Part shown: one piece after another, positions 18,032-27,716 of the stretch
Position numbering within the stretch: position 1 is the stretch's first letter
How the letters are laid out: the number at the start of each line of letters is the position of its first letter
DNA from: Pseudoalteromonas luteoviolacea
Lineage (GTDB): Bacteria > Pseudomonadota > Gammaproteobacteria > Enterobacterales > Alteromonadaceae
Length of the DNA: 64,000 nucleotides
Direction: 5' to 3'
Assembly: GCF_001696455.1 (NCBI RefSeq)
Contig: NZ_MAUJ01000001.1
Coordinates: 1,550,001 to 1,614,000, forward strand
The notes under the pieces: generated by a model
Told to the model about the DNA's origin: nothing
Database searches by the model: none
The model's input: the letters and a program-made list of their open reading frames with translations, nothing else
Program-made: the position numbers and the translations under genes

Positions 18032-18793
18032 TTAAAGTCTGATACCACCGTCGATTTCAACTACGCGACCCGTAAAAAACTCGTTCTCAATGATGTATTG
18101 GGCAGTATGCGCAATTTCTTGTGCTTCACCCAAGCGGCCCACAGGCTTCATCTTAACCAAACGCTCTTTCGCTTCAGGCTTCATTGCATCGGTCATCTTA
18201 GTACGAATTACGCCTGGCGCAATTGCACCAACACGAATGCCGTAGCGACCGAGTTCTTTAGCCCATGTAGTCGTCATAGCCACTACACCCGCTTTCGCTG
18301 CAGAGTAGTTAGTTTGGCCGATATTTCCTGCACGCGCCACACTCGACATGTTAATAATCACGCCACCTTGATCTGCCTCAATCATTTTTACAGCCGCCTC
18401 TCGACCGCATAAAAATACGCCCGTTAGATTGACATCCATCAGTGATTGAAACTGCTCAAGAGACATCTTATTTACAACTTCACCTTCTTTGACTTTAACG
18501 AATAAGCCATCACGTAGAATGCCCGCATTATTGATAAGCACAGAAAGAGATCCAAAGTCCTCAACAATTTTGTCAAACACTTCTTCCACATTGCTCTCAA
18601 TACTTACGTTTGCAACATACGTTTTAACGGTTACATCAAATTGGCTCAGCTCTTCTACCGCTGCTTGCAAGACTTCTTCTTGCATATCAACCAAAGCAAG
18701 GTTAGCGCCTAAGCTTGCCATCTTATGTGCCATAGCAAGACCTAAGCCTTGTGCGCCCCCAGTAATAACAACCGTTTTATTTTCTACATTCAT
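18032..18793 (-). CDS. Short-chain dehydrogenase, probably hydroxyacyl-CoA dehydrogenase
   Basis: A 253-residue classical SDR. It has the NAD-binding TGGAQGLG, NNAG at about residue 90, the catalytic Ser in INMSSVARAG and YSAAK (Tyr-x-x-x-Lys), and the SDR C-terminal IDGGIRL. Position as the last gene of the valine/isoleucine-degradation operon suggests it oxidises a 3-hydroxyacyl-CoA intermediate such as 2-methyl-3-hydroxybutyryl-CoA; a FabG-like role is the alternative. It lies 24 bases after mmsB. Confidence 0.8.
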   Translation of the reverse strand: MNVENKTVVITGGAQGLGLAMAHKMASLGANLALVDMQEEVLQAAVEELSQFDVTVKTYVANVSIESNVEEVFDKIVEDFGSLSVLINNAGILRDGLFVKVKEGEVVNKMSLEQFQSLMDVNLTGVFLCGREAAVKMIEADQGGVIINMSSVARAGNIGQTNYSAAKAGVVAMTTTWAKELGRYGIRVGAIAPGVIRTKMTDAMKPEAKERLVKMKPVGRLGEAQEIAHTAQYIIENEFFTGRVVEIDGGIRL

Positions 18794-18817
18794 ATTAATT
18801 TTTTAAACCTTTACGTT

Positions 18818-19708
18818 TTAAGACTTTTCAGAGAAAAGTTTAAATATCGCACTGAAATCTTCTGTCCCTTTGCCTTGATTCTGCATTAGGTTATAAAGAT
18901 TTTTAGCAAGTGCGCCCATTGGGGTGGCTGAATTTGTCTGCTGAGCGGCTTGCATTGCAAGTCCTAAGTCTTTTGCCATCAAATCCACCATAAAACCCGG
19001 CTTGTACTCATTTGAAGAAGGAACATTGTCCAGTACATTCGGGCATGGGTTATACACTTCAAGTGTCCAATTGCGCCCAGAGCTATTAAGCATGATTTCG
19101 CTCAATACTTTGGGGTCTAAGCCGTGATCTACACCCATTTGGAGTGCTTCGCTGGTCCCTGCCATTAAAATTGACAGCAGCATATTATTACAAATTTTTG
19201 CGACTTGCCCGGCACCGATATCCCCAGCATGATAGATATTCTTACCCATATCCTTCAACACTGTGTGCGCTTTGGCAAAATCTTCGTCGCGTCCACCAAC
19301 AATGAAAGTTAACGTCCCAGCAGCAGCTCCGGCCACACCCCCAGACACTGGTGCATCAACAAAAGATACACCCGCATTTGCTAGCTCTTTACCAACAAAC
19401 TGGGCTGACTCTGCATCTATTGTCGAGCAGTCAATAACCAGTGCCGACTTACTAAGGTAGTTGATTAATCCATCTTCGCCAGTATAAATTGAGCGAACAT
19501 GTTTCCCTGCTGGTAGCATGCTGATCACAAAGTCTGCATCTGCGCAGGTATCAGACACTTTCGATGCTGCACTCGCACCTTGTTCAACTAGTTGATTTAC
19601 AACTTCATCATTCAAGTCGAAAACCGTAACTTGGTGGCCTGCTTTTACCAAATTTGCAGCCATTGGGCCACCCATATTGCCAAGGCCAATAAATCCTACT
19701 TTCGCCAT
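18818..19708 (-). CDS. mmsB: 3-hydroxyisobutyrate dehydrogenase
   Basis: A 296-residue beta-hydroxyacid dehydrogenase of normal length. The Rossmann motif GFIGLGNMGGPMAANL is at the N terminus, the substrate-binding DAPVSGGVAGA near residue 118, and the catalytic-lysine segment GAGQVAKICNN near residue 165. It oxidises 3-hydroxyisobutyrate to methylmalonate semialdehyde with NAD+ in valine breakdown. The upstream neighbour (11 bases away) is the hydrolase that produces its substrate, and mmsA encodes the next step. Confidence 0.92.
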   Translation of the reverse strand: MAKVGFIGLGNMGGPMAANLVKAGHQVTVFDLNDEVVNQLVEQGASAASKVSDTCADADFVISMLPAGKHVRSIYTGEDGLINYLSKSALVIDCSTIDAESAQFVGKELANAGVSFVDAPVSGGVAGAAAGTLTFIVGGRDEDFAKAHTVLKDMGKNIYHAGDIGAGQVAKICNNMLLSILMAGTSEALQMGVDHGLDPKVLSEIMLNSSGRNWTLEVYNPCPNVLDNVPSSNEYKPGFMVDLMAKDLGLAMQAAQQTNSATPMGALAKNLYNLMQNQGKGTEDFSAIFKLFSEKS

Positions 19709-19719
19709 TTTTTATTTCC

Positions 19720-20859
19720 TTACATATCCGCCAATGGGTGGTTTTCTTCATTCCATTTCGGTTTGAAGAACCCTTCGATTACGTCAGTTTCTACATCATT
19801 AATCGATTTAAAGCGCCAGTTTGGTTTGCCGTCTTTATCAATTAACAGTGCACGCACTCCCTCTTTAAACTCACCTACCTCACCACAGTGAACGGACATA
19901 GTCAGCTCTTGTGAAAAGCAGTCTTTTAAAGACTTGCCAGCTAAGCGCTTAAGTTGTTCGCTCACTAACACGGCACTAATCGGCGAGCCATGCTTTAAGC
20001 CAGCTTGCGCTTTGCTTAGCCACTTATTCTCATTGCTGTCAAAAGATAGGATATGATCAACCTGTGCAGATAAATCGGGGAGTTCTACTAATTTAGCGAT
20101 GTCATTTGCCAGTGGCCTCAACGCACTATTAGGCAACGAATGCGCACCATCTTCAATTGACAAAAGGAGTTGTGTTAGCTTGTCATGGTTTAAAACGTTG
20201 GTTTTGCCCCAATTCACTTCCCTTAAGTTGTGAAGCAAAATGTCAAAGTGATCAGCATTGATGAAGTGATCTGCAAGTCCGACTAACTTCGCATCGTTTG
20301 CATTAACAGAAGCGCCTGTCAAACCTAAGAATAATCCCATACCTGCTGGCATTTTATTTAAGAAATACGAGCCACCCACGTCAGGATACAAACCAATGGT
20401 AATTTCAGGCATAGCAATGCGTGACGTTTCGGTCACAACTCGGTGACTAGCACCGGCCATTAGCCCTAATCCGCCCCCCATAATTATACCGTTGCCCCAA
20501 AGCAAAATAGGTTTGTCGTAATTATGGATTTGGAAATCTAAACGATACTCTTCGCTGAAGAAGGTTTCGATATAATTGTTGCCGTCATTTGCAGCCATTG
20601 AATTATAAAGGCTAACAACGTCTCCTCCAGCACAGAAGGCTTTTTCACCCTCTCCCCTTAATACCACCATGGTAATGCTATCATCGTTTGCCCATTCGGT
20701 CAGTTGCGGAGCAAGTAGTCGGATCATGTCTAAATTAAGCGCATTTAACGCTTTTGGCGCATTCAAGGTGGCTATCGCCACCTTCATATCATCATTACAG
20801 TGCGCCAATTGGAACACGACTGGCGCGTCCTCTTGGTTTAATAACTGTAATTCTACCAT
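19720..20859 (-). CDS. 3-hydroxyisobutyryl-CoA hydrolase
   Basis: A 379-residue member of the crotonase superfamily, long in the way HIBCH enzymes are. Key parts are RGEGEKAFCAGGDVVSLY (oxyanion hole), GNGIIMGGGLGLMAGASHRV and MPEITIGLYPDVGGSYFLN, with the catalytic Glu in the last motif. The C-terminal extension is typical of the hydrolase rather than of hydratases. It frees 3-hydroxyisobutyrate from its CoA ester. The ATG at 20859 overlaps the TAA of the upstream hydratase by one base, implying translational coupling, so this start is preferred over one 15 bases upstream. Confidence 0.9.
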   Translation of the reverse strand: MVELQLLNQEDAPVVFQLAHCNDDMKVAIATLNAPKALNALNLDMIRLLAPQLTEWANDDSITMVVLRGEGEKAFCAGGDVVSLYNSMAANDGNNYIETFFSEEYRLDFQIHNYDKPILLWGNGIIMGGGLGLMAGASHRVVTETSRIAMPEITIGLYPDVGGSYFLNKMPAGMGLFLGLTGASVNANDAKLVGLADHFINADHFDILLHNLREVNWGKTNVLNHDKLTQLLLSIEDGAHSLPNSALRPLANDIAKLVELPDLSAQVDHILSFDSNENKWLSKAQAGLKHGSPISAVLVSEQLKRLAGKSLKDCFSQELTMSVHCGEVGEFKEGVRALLIDKDGKPNWRFKSINDVETDVIEGFFKPKWNEENHPLADM

Positions 20860-21635
20860 TAGCCATTCACCCAATTTGCTTTGCGCTTTTCTAGGAACGC
20901 ATTTACACCTTCTTTTTGGTCCTGCGTATCAAATAACGTTACAAAGAGCTCTCGTTCAAGCGGCAATGCACTATCAATCGTGCCTGTACGCCCTTTTTGA
21001 ATAAGTGATTTACATGCTGTAACCGCCACAGGGCTTTGATCTTCAACCTTAGTCGCCAATGCAAGCGCCGCTTCAAGCGCCTGACCTTGCTCAACAACTT
21101 CTTCCACTAGACCGATTTTCTCAGCTTTATCAGCTTTTAAACGCTCGCCACATAAAATCATGCGCTTAGCCCAGCCTTCACCTACTAACCAAGCTAGATT
21201 TTGTGTACCGCCAGCACATGGAAGTAATCCTACTTTCGCTTCTGGTAACGCCATTTGTGCCTGAGCTTCAGCAATACGAATGTCACAAGCAAGTGCCACT
21301 TCTAAACCGCCGCCCATTGCAAAACCATTAATTGCCGCAATAGATACGCCACGGAAATTGCTTAGTGTTTCGAATGCTTCGCCAAACACACGTGACATAT
21401 CGGCTGCAACGCCTTTATCACCATCTGCAAATACGTTTAAATCAGCACCCGCAGAGAAGAACTTCTCACCTTCACCAGTAATAATCAGCGAGTAAATCTC
21501 TTTATCCGCGTTTAGTTCATTAACCAGCTCTTTTAAACCAGCTAGCGTGTCACGGGTCCAAGTATTTGCTGGCGGGTTAGACATAGTAACAATTGCAATG
21601 TGACCACGTTTTTCAAGTTTTAATTGTGCAGACAT
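20859..21635 (-). CDS. Enoyl-CoA hydratase
   Basis: A 258-residue crotonase-family protein. It has GEGEKFFSAGADLNVF, AINGFAMGGGLEVALACDIRIA and ALPEAKVGLLPCAGGTQNL, with both catalytic-acid positions of hydratases present. It hydrates methacrylyl-CoA or tiglyl-CoA in valine and isoleucine breakdown. It lies between the acyl-CoA dehydrogenase (11 bases upstream) and the hydrolase (one-base overlap), the order expected for consecutive steps. Confidence 0.88.
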   Translation of the reverse strand: MSAQLKLEKRGHIAIVTMSNPPANTWTRDTLAGLKELVNELNADKEIYSLIITGEGEKFFSAGADLNVFADGDKGVAADMSRVFGEAFETLSNFRGVSIAAINGFAMGGGLEVALACDIRIAEAQAQMALPEAKVGLLPCAGGTQNLAWLVGEGWAKRMILCGERLKADKAEKIGLVEEVVEQGQALEAALALATKVEDQSPVAVTACKSLIQKGRTGTIDSALPLERELFVTLFDTQDQKEGVNAFLEKRKANWVNG

Positions 21636-21646
21636 TAATTCGCTCC

Positions 21647-22803
21647 TTATAAAACGCTTGCAGCGCCTTCAGCTAAAATTCGACGGGCAATGATCACACG
21701 CATGATCTCGTTTGTGCCCTCTAGGATTTGGTGAACGCGTACGTCACGTAAATGGCGCTCAAGTGGGTATTCTTTGATGTAACCGTAACCACCATGGATC
21801 TGCAGGGCATCATCACATACCTTGGTACCGACATCGGTAGCAAAGCGTTTAGCCATCGCACAGTAAGTGGTTTTTTCTGGGTCATTGCTATCAAGTTTAA
21901 ATGCTGCCAATCGCACCATTTGTCTTGCTGCAACAAGCTCAGTATTCATATCGGCAATTTTAAATTGTAATGCTTGGAAAGCAGCAAGAGGTTTGCCAAA
22001 TTGCTGCCGTTCTTGCATATATTCTTTGGCAGTATTAAGCGCTTGTTGTGCCGTGCCAATTGAACAAGTGGCAATATTAATACGACCTCCATCCAAGCCT
22101 TGCATAGCAAATTTAAACCCTTCGCCTTCTTTACCCATCAGATTCGCCGCAGGAATTCTGACATCTTCAAAAGTGATCAAGCGAGTTGGCTGAGCATTCC
22201 AGCCCATTTTCTCTTCTGCTTTACCATAAATTACGCCAGCCGCATCGGCTGGAACAACAAATGCAGAGATCCCCTTAGGGCCTTCTTCACCAGTACGCGC
22301 CATAACCACTAGCACATCTGTTTCGCCCGCCCCAGAGATAAACATTTTTGAACCGTTCAGAACATACTCGTCCCCGTCTAACACTGCTTTCGTTTTCAGT
22401 GATGCAGCGTCTGAGCCAGAACCAGGTTCAGTTAAGCAATATGATGCAAGCAATTCACCCATAACTAGCTGGTCCATATACTGACTTTTCACTTCATCAG
22501 TACCAAAGCTTGCAATCATCCACGTTGCATGTTGTGAATCGTCAACATGGCGGTGGTTGCTGTACAACCCATCGATAGTTGCTCAAAAATAATGCTTGAG
22601 TCAAGGCGAGACAAACCTAAACCACCGGCCTCTTCTGGTGTGTATAATCCACAGAACCCTAGCTCACCGGCTTGTTTAATTACGTCTTTAGGAAAAATAT
22701 GCTCTTGGTCCCAACGCGCCGCATTTGGCGCAAGCTCGGTCATTGCAAATTGGTAAGCGGTTTCGGCGAATGCCTGTTGATCTTCATTCAGATTAAAGTC
22801 CAT
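21647..22803 (-). pseudogene. Acyl-CoA dehydrogenase (isobutyryl-CoA type), interrupted by a one-base deletion
   Basis: Two overlapping frames together make one acyl-CoA dehydrogenase of about 385 residues. The first 92 residues end TTAMLTIHNM, then the frame breaks; the rest resumes at ATWMIASFGTDEVK in the next frame. Inserting one G between 22527 and 22528 (ATG-CAACGTGG to ATG-GCAACGTGG) restores a continuous protein with all family motifs: YCLTEPGSGSD, FISGAGETDVLVVMA, QYMQERQQFGK-like, and the C-terminal QIHGGYGYIKEYPLERHLRDVRV and EGTNEIMRV. By position in the operon it should oxidise isobutyryl-CoA or 2-methylbutyryl-CoA. No other lesion is seen, so the change is either recent or a sequencing error. 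Confidence 0.85.
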
Positions 22804-22891
22804 AAAAGACCTCTCTTGTTGTCATACCAAGCGATTTAAATCACTTGTTTTTATTCTTGTTACACCTGACTGCGTCAGGCGGTACTACTAA

Positions 22892-22915
22892 AAGCCCAGC
22901 ATAGGTACTGGGCTT
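22892..22915 (-). terminator. Terminator after mmsA
   Basis: AAGCCCAG and CTGGGCTT form a perfect 8-base stem; on the minus strand it is followed by TTTAG. It begins 16 bases after the mmsA stop, so mmsA is separated from the acyl-CoA dehydrogenase group, at least in part. A smaller hairpin (CCTGAC/GTCAGG, 22865-22879) follows. Confidence 0.75.
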
Positions 22916-22930
22916 AGGGATAATGCAGAA

Positions 22931-24421
22931 TTAACGAAGGTTAATACTCATGTTCGGGCCTGTTACTGCTTCATCAGCAAACCAGCGAGATGTAATGGTC
23001 TTCGTCTCTGTGTAGAAACGTACGCCTTGTTTACCATAAGTGTGAACATCGCCGTAGAATGAATTTTTCCAGCCAGTAAAGGAGAAGAAAGGCAGTGGTA
23101 CAGGAATTGGAATATTGATACCAACCTGACCAACTTGGATTTCTTGCTGGAATTTACGCGCAGCTGCACCGCTTGCAGTAAACAATGAAACACCGTTACC
23201 GTATGGGCTGTTGTTTACAAGCGCTATCGCTTCTTCTAGCGTATCTACAAATACACAGTTCAATACTGGACCAAAGATTTCTTCTTTGTAGATGTCCATG
23301 TCTGTTGTCACATTGGTAAATAGTGTTGGACCAACCCAGTTACCGTTTTCATAACCTGCAACTGTAAAATCTGAACCATCCAGTAAACAGGTTGCACCCT
23401 GTTGTTTCCCAGACTCAATTAAAGACAAGATACGTGCTTTAGCAGCAGCTGATGTCTGAGGACCATACGCGGCTTCCGGATCATCCCAAACGCCCGGGCG
23501 TACTTTTTCAAGGCCTGCTTTTAAATCATCAACCCACTCTTGAGATTTGCCCACAAAGACAGCAACCGAAATACCCATACAGCGCTGACCGGCAGCACCA
23601 ACAGATGCACCCACAAGGTTGTTGATTGTCTGTTCTTTGCTTGCATCTGGCATAATCACCATATGGTTTTTAGCACCGACACATGCCTGTACACGTTTTA
23701 GGTTTTCAGTACCTTTACTGTAAATGTATTGTCCTACACCACAAGAACCGACAAACGACACAGCACGAATTTCAGGTGCTTCTAAAATTTGGTCTACCTG
23801 ATCTTTTCCACCATGAACCACTTGTAGCACGCCCTTCGGAGCACCCGCTTCTTCGAATAACTCTACCAAGCGCATTGGCGTCAGTGGGTCTTGCTCAGAT
23901 GGCTTAAGAACAAATGTATTACCGCATACGATTGCCATTGGGAACATCCACAATGGGATCATTGCTGGGAAGTTAAACGGCGTGATACCCGCACAAACAC
24001 CTAAAGGTTGAATGTAAGAATACGTGTCGATGTTACGCGCGACATTTTCAACCGTCTCACCCATCATCATTGCAGGCGCGTTAGCTGCTTGCTCAACCAC
24101 CTCAATGCCACGCCAAACATCCCCTTTAGCGTCTTCAAATGTTTTGCCAAGTTCATGACAAATGATGGTAGCGATCTCTTCTTGGTGCTCTTTTAATAGT
24201 GCGGCATAACGCATCATGATACGTGCACGCTCTGGTACTGGCACATTTTTCCAAGTTTGGAATGCTTCTTGAGCAGAATTAATTGCTGCTTGTACTTCTT
24301 GTGACGTTGCGCAAGGTACCTGTGCAAGTACTTCTTGATTTGCTGGATTAACGACGTCTAACCATTTGTCAGACTGCGACTGTGTGAATTCACCGTTGAT
24401 GTATAATGGTACCTGGTGCAT
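22931..24421 (-). CDS. mmsA: Methylmalonate-semialdehyde dehydrogenase (CoA-acylating)
   Basis: A 496-residue aldehyde dehydrogenase. Family marks are [58 protein letters not shown] and the catalytic cysteine in [15 protein letters not shown]; the C-terminal [19 protein letters not shown] is diagnostic for the CoA-acylating MmsA type. It converts methylmalonate semialdehyde to propionyl-CoA with CoA and NAD+, ending the valine branch. It lies 73 bases after the thiolase gene and has its own downstream terminator. Confidence 0.95.
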   Translation of the reverse strand: MHQVPLYINGEFTQSQSDKWLDVVNPANQEVLAQVPCATSQEVQAAINSAQEAFQTWKNVPVPERARIMMRYAALLKEHQEEIATIICHELGKTFEDAKGDVWRGIEVVEQAANAPAMMMGETVENVARNIDTYSYIQPLGVCAGITPFNFPAMIPLWMFPMAIVCGNTFVLKPSEQDPLTPMRLVELFEEAGAPKGVLQVVHGGKDQVDQILEAPEIRAVSFVGSCGVGQYIYSKGTENLKRVQACVGAKNHMVIMPDASKEQTINNLVGASVGAAGQRCMGISVAVFVGKSQEWVDDLKAGLEKVRPGVWDDPEAAYGPQTSAAAKARILSLIESGKQQGATCLLDGSDFTVAGYENGNWVGPTLFTNVTTDMDIYKEEIFGPVLNCVFVDTLEEAIALVNNSPYGNGVSLFTASGAAARKFQQEIQVGQVGINIPIPVPLPFFSFTGWKNSFYGDVHTYGKQGVRFYTETKTITSRWFADEAVTGPNMSINLR

Positions 24422-24494
24422 TTTGCACTCCTCCCCAAATAAACTGAAAGTAGCGCCGCGTTAAAATTTAGTATAGTTACGGCGCTTTGACGAT

Positions 24495-25673
24495 TTAAAC
24501 TTCTACTGCTAGTGCAACCGCCTCACCACCACCAATACATAGTGATGCAATACCTTTTGATAGGCCGCGATTGCGAAGTGCGTGAATAAGTGTAACGAGT
24601 ATACGTGCGCCACTCGCGCCAATTGGATGACCCAGTGCACATGCACCGCCATTGACGTTGACTTTTGCACTATCAAGTTTCATTTCATTGATTGCCAGCA
24701 TCGTGACCATGGCAAATGCTTCATTGATTTCCCAAAGATCCACATCTTCTTTTGACCAACCAGCTTTATCTAAAAGTGAGTTCATCGCGCCAACTGGTGC
24801 AATAGTGAACTCTGCTGGCGCTTGCGAATGTGTTGCATGCGCCACGATTTTACAAAGTGGTGTTAGGCCATGCGCTTTTGCTTCAGACTCACTCATCAGA
24901 ATCAATGCCGCTGCACCATCCGAAATAGACGATGAGTTAGCTGCTGTAATCGTGCCATCTTTTTTGAACGCAGGACGCAATGAAGGAATTTTGTCTGGAC
25001 GCGCGTTACCTGGTTGTTCATCAGTCGTTACCTCAACATCACCTTTACGAGTAGAGATGATGTGTGGGATAACTTCGTTATCAAAACTGCCATTTTCGAT
25101 TGCCGCGTTTGCTTTGCTCAAAGAGTTCAACGCAAACTCGTCCATATTTTCACGAGTGATGCCATACTGATCAGCGGTGTCTTGTGCAAAACAACCCATC
25201 GCTTTTTTGTCATAAGCATCTTCAAGACCATCTGCCATCATGTGGTCAATCACTTGATTGTGACCCATGCGCATTCCGCCTCGTGCATTTGGCATAAAAT
25301 AAGGTGCATTAGTCATGCTTTCCATGCCGCCTGCTACTGCCGTTTTAATGCTACCGGCCTTGATCAAATCATGTGCAAACATTGCTGCTTTTAGACCTGA
25401 ACCACAAACTTTGTTGATAGTTGTTGCCCCTGTCGAACGTGCAAGGCCTGCGTGCAGCATTGCTTGACGCGCTGGCGCCTGCCCAAGACCTGCTGGTAAG
25501 ACACAGCCCATAATGACTTCATCGATGCTGGCATCCGATAAACCAGTATCATTCATTACAGCTTTAATTGCAGTTGCACCTAAATCAGTTGCTGCTGCAC
25601 CTGATAGGCTCCCCATAAAACCACCCATAGGTGTACGTTTTGCTGCTACAATGACTACGGCTTCGTTACTCAT
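24495..25673 (-). CDS. Acetyl-CoA C-acyltransferase (thiolase)
   Basis: A 392-residue thiolase of normal length. The acylated Cys is in NKVCGSGLKAAM near residue 90; the C-terminal catalytic motifs are NGGACALGHPIGASGARI and SLCIGGGEAVAL. In this cluster it most likely cleaves 2-methylacetoacetyl-CoA (isoleucine branch) and acetoacetyl-CoA. It is the first gene of the minus-strand block and diverges from liuR across a region with putative LiuR sites. Confidence 0.9.
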   Translation of the reverse strand: MSNEAVVIVAAKRTPMGGFMGSLSGAAATDLGATAIKAVMNDTGLSDASIDEVIMGCVLPAGLGQAPARQAMLHAGLARSTGATTINKVCGSGLKAAMFAHDLIKAGSIKTAVAGGMESMTNAPYFMPNARGGMRMGHNQVIDHMMADGLEDAYDKKAMGCFAQDTADQYGITRENMDEFALNSLSKANAAIENGSFDNEVIPHIISTRKGDVEVTTDEQPGNARPDKIPSLRPAFKKDGTITAANSSSISDGAAALILMSESEAKAHGLTPLCKIVAHATHSQAPAEFTIAPVGAMNSLLDKAGWSKEDVDLWEINEAFAMVTMLAINEMKLDSAKVNVNGGACALGHPIGASGARILVTLIHALRNRGLSKGIASLCIGGGEAVALAVEV

Positions 25674-25739
25674 TTAAAACTCCTGTTAACAAGCAAATAG
25701 CTTGCTTTTAGTAATCTATTACGTCGAGCATACCTAAAA

Positions 25740-25761
25740 TTTACGTTTACGCCAACGTAAA
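25740..25761. promoter_or_regulatory. Putative LiuR operator for the thiolase-mmsA block
   Basis: TTTACGT and ACGTAAA face each other across TTACGCCA, making a dyad 67 bases upstream of the thiolase start. Assignment to LiuR is inference from position and the recalled family motif. Confidence 0.5.
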
Positions 25762-25794
25762 TCTAAAATCAAGCGTTTTGCGTTTTTTAAAAAT

Positions 25795-25805
25795 GTAAAG
25801 TTTAC
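25795..25805. promoter_or_regulatory. Possible extra half-palindromic site
   Basis: GTAAAGTTTAC is a perfect 11-base dyad with a central G. It resembles the neighbouring sites but lacks the central ACGT step, so it is a weaker candidate. Confidence 0.3.
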
Positions 25806-25974
25806 TTGCACAGTTATCTTGCCAGATTGGAAAATAACCGCGCATTCCCTTGCTATATCCTATGTCGAAGAGCAATTTAACAAAGCATATAGTGCCTTAT
25901 GCGAGCTAAAAGTAGTTCAAGATCCAGATTTTGCATATGCGACTAAAGCATGATGCCAAAAACGACACTTTACC

Positions 25975-25984
25975 TTTACGTAAA
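25975..25984. promoter_or_regulatory. Putative LiuR operator upstream of liuR
   Basis: TTTACGTAAA is a perfect palindrome 46 bases before the liuR start, overlapping the expected promoter. It suits autoregulation by LiuR and control of the following liu genes. Confidence 0.5.
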
Positions 25985-26030
25985 CTTCACTTATATTGGT
26001 CTAATCAGTTTCGAAGTAAGCGTGTAAATA

Positions 26031-26426
26031 ATGCAAGACACCAATAAAGAACCAACCTACTCAATAAGCGAGCTCGCTAAGGAATTTGACATTACCACAC
26101 GAAGTATTCGTTTTTATGAAGATCAAGGATTACTTTCGCCTGAGCGTAATGGACAAACCCGAATTTACTCAAAAAGAGACAAAGTTCGTCTCAAACTCAT
26201 TTTGCGCGGTAAGCGACTTGGTTTTACGCTTGCCGAAACTGGCAGACTATTTGAGCTGTACGATGCGGACAAGTCCAGTGAAAAGCAGCTACATACCATG
26301 CTGCAACTAATTGAAGAGAAAAAAGCAGATCTCAGCCAACAAATGGATGACATCAAAGTCGTTTTGATGGAACTCGTTACAGCAGAAAGACGCTGCTTAG
26401 ATACATTAAAAGAACTACAAGATTAA
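26031..26426 (+). CDS. liuR: MerR-family regulator LiuR
   Basis: A 131-residue MerR-type regulator: YSISELAKEFDITTRSIRFYEDQGLL is the helix-turn-helix, NGQTRIYSKRDKVRLKLILRGKRLGFTLAE the wing and following helix, and the C-terminal coiled coil dimerises it. It is short, with no large effector domain, as LiuR proteins are. It sits directly upstream of liuA, 103 bases away, and next to matching operator-like repeats. In related bacteria LiuR controls branched-chain amino-acid breakdown; that role is inferred here. Confidence 0.88.
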   Translation: MQDTNKEPTYSISELAKEFDITTRSIRFYEDQGLLSPERNGQTRIYSKRDKVRLKLILRGKRLGFTLAETGRLFELYDADKSSEKQLHTMLQLIEEKKADLSQQMDDIKVVLMELVTAERRCLDTLKELQD

Positions 26427-26448
26427 TTAATACACAGTATGTGTCAGC

Positions 26449-26482
26449 CCGGAGTGATTAACTATTTGAACAATCACTTCGG
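26449..26482 (+). promoter_or_regulatory. Hairpin between liuR and liuA
   Basis: CCGGAGTGATT and AATCACTTCGG form an 11-base stem (one G-U pair) with a 12-base loop; a second small hairpin (TTCCCAATGGGAA) follows. There is no T-run. It may lower or stabilise transcript passing from liuR into liuABCDE. Confidence 0.4.
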
Positions 26483-26529
26483 TTCCCAATGGGAAACGAA
26501 ATACACAATCTCACACAGGATGACAACAA

Positions 26530-27705
26530 ATGAGCACTGTATCACTATATAAAGAACTGAATTTTGGACTTGGCGAAACAGCAGACATGATCCGAGATCA
26601 TGTAAACAACTTTGCGACAAGCGAAATCGCACCTCTTGCTGAGAAAACAGACCAAGAAAACACCTTTCCAAATGAGCTTTGGCCTAAGTTTGGCGAAATG
26701 GGCTTACTGGGGATCACAGTGCCCGAAGAGTTTGGTGGTGCAAACATGGGTTACTTAGAGCATGTCATCGCAATGGAAGAAATCAGCCGTGCAAGCGCGT
26801 CCATTGGTCTAAGTTATGGTGCACATTCAAATCTGTGTGTAAACCAAATCAATCGTAATGGTAATCAAGCACAAAAGGAAAAATACCTTCCAAAACTAAT
26901 CAGCGGCGAGCACATCGGTGCACTGGCTATGAGTGAGCCAAATTCAGGTTCAGACGTCGTATCGATGAAACTAAAAGCTGAGAAAAAAGGCGATAAGTTT
27001 GTTCTTAATGGCAACAAAATGTGGATCACGAATGGGCCAGACGCTGATGTTTTTGTTATCTATGCAAAAACCGAATTAGATGCGGGGCCTCGCGGTATCA
27101 CCGCTTTCATTGTTGAGCGCGATTACCCTGGTTTTTCTACCGCACAGAAGCTGGATAAACTAGGTATGCGTGGCTCAAATACGTGTGAACTGGTCTTTGA
27201 AGACTGTGAAGTGCCTGAGGAAAATATTCTAGGTACTTTAAATGAGGGCGTGAAAGTCCTCATGAGCGGACTTGATTATGAGCGCGTTGTATTAGCAGGT
27301 GGCCCGCTCGGTATCATGCAAGCATGTATGGATGTGGTTGTACCTTATATTCATGAGCGTCAACAGTTCAATCAATCGATTGGCGAATTCCAATTGGTAC
27401 AAGGCAAAATCGCAGATATGTATACGCAAATGAACGCTGCCCGTTCTTATGTATACACCGTAGCCAAAGCCTGTGACCGCGGTGAAACAACCCGTAAAGA
27501 TGCAGCAGGTGCAATTCTATATGCTGCCGAGCTAGCGACCAAATTAGCGTTAGACGCCATTCAGCTTCTCGGCGGTAATGGTTACATCAATGAATACTCA
27601 ACGGGCCGCTTGTTGCGTGATGCCAAACTGTATGAAATTGGGGCCGGTACCTCTGAAATCCGCCGTATGCTTATCGGCCGTGAGCTATTCAACGAGAGCC
27701 GCTAA
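26530..27705 (+). CDS. liuA: Isovaleryl-CoA dehydrogenase
   Basis: A 391-residue acyl-CoA dehydrogenase. It has [46 protein letters not shown] and [18 protein letters not shown], where the Glu in DYERV is at the place of the catalytic base specific to isovaleryl-CoA dehydrogenases. The C-terminal [22 protein letters not shown] and [15 protein letters not shown] are standard. It makes 3-methylcrotonyl-CoA, passing electrons to ETF. It is followed by liuB after 11 bases. Confidence 0.93.
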   Translation: MSTVSLYKELNFGLGETADMIRDHVNNFATSEIAPLAEKTDQENTFPNELWPKFGEMGLLGITVPEEFGGANMGYLEHVIAMEEISRASASIGLSYGAHSNLCVNQINRNGNQAQKEKYLPKLISGEHIGALAMSEPNSGSDVVSMKLKAEKKGDKFVLNGNKMWITNGPDADVFVIYAKTELDAGPRGITAFIVERDYPGFSTAQKLDKLGMRGSNTCELVFEDCEVPEENILGTLNEGVKVLMSGLDYERVVLAGGPLGIMQACMDVVVPYIHERQQFNQSIGEFQLVQGKIADMYTQMNAARSYVYTVAKACDRGETTRKDAAGAILYAAELATKLALDAIQLLGGNGYINEYSTGRLLRDAKLYEIGAGTSEIRRMLIGRELFNESR

Positions 27706-27716
27706 GGAGAATTGGC

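Larger units (their letters stand above)
25674..26030. other. Divergent control region between thiolase and liuR
   Basis: This 357-base region separates the two catabolic blocks. It contains three sequences built on TTTACGT/ACGTAAA or GTAAA/TTTAC half-sites (25740-25761, 25795-25805, 25975-25984), close to the motif recalled for LiuR. No protein gene is seen. Confidence 0.55.
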
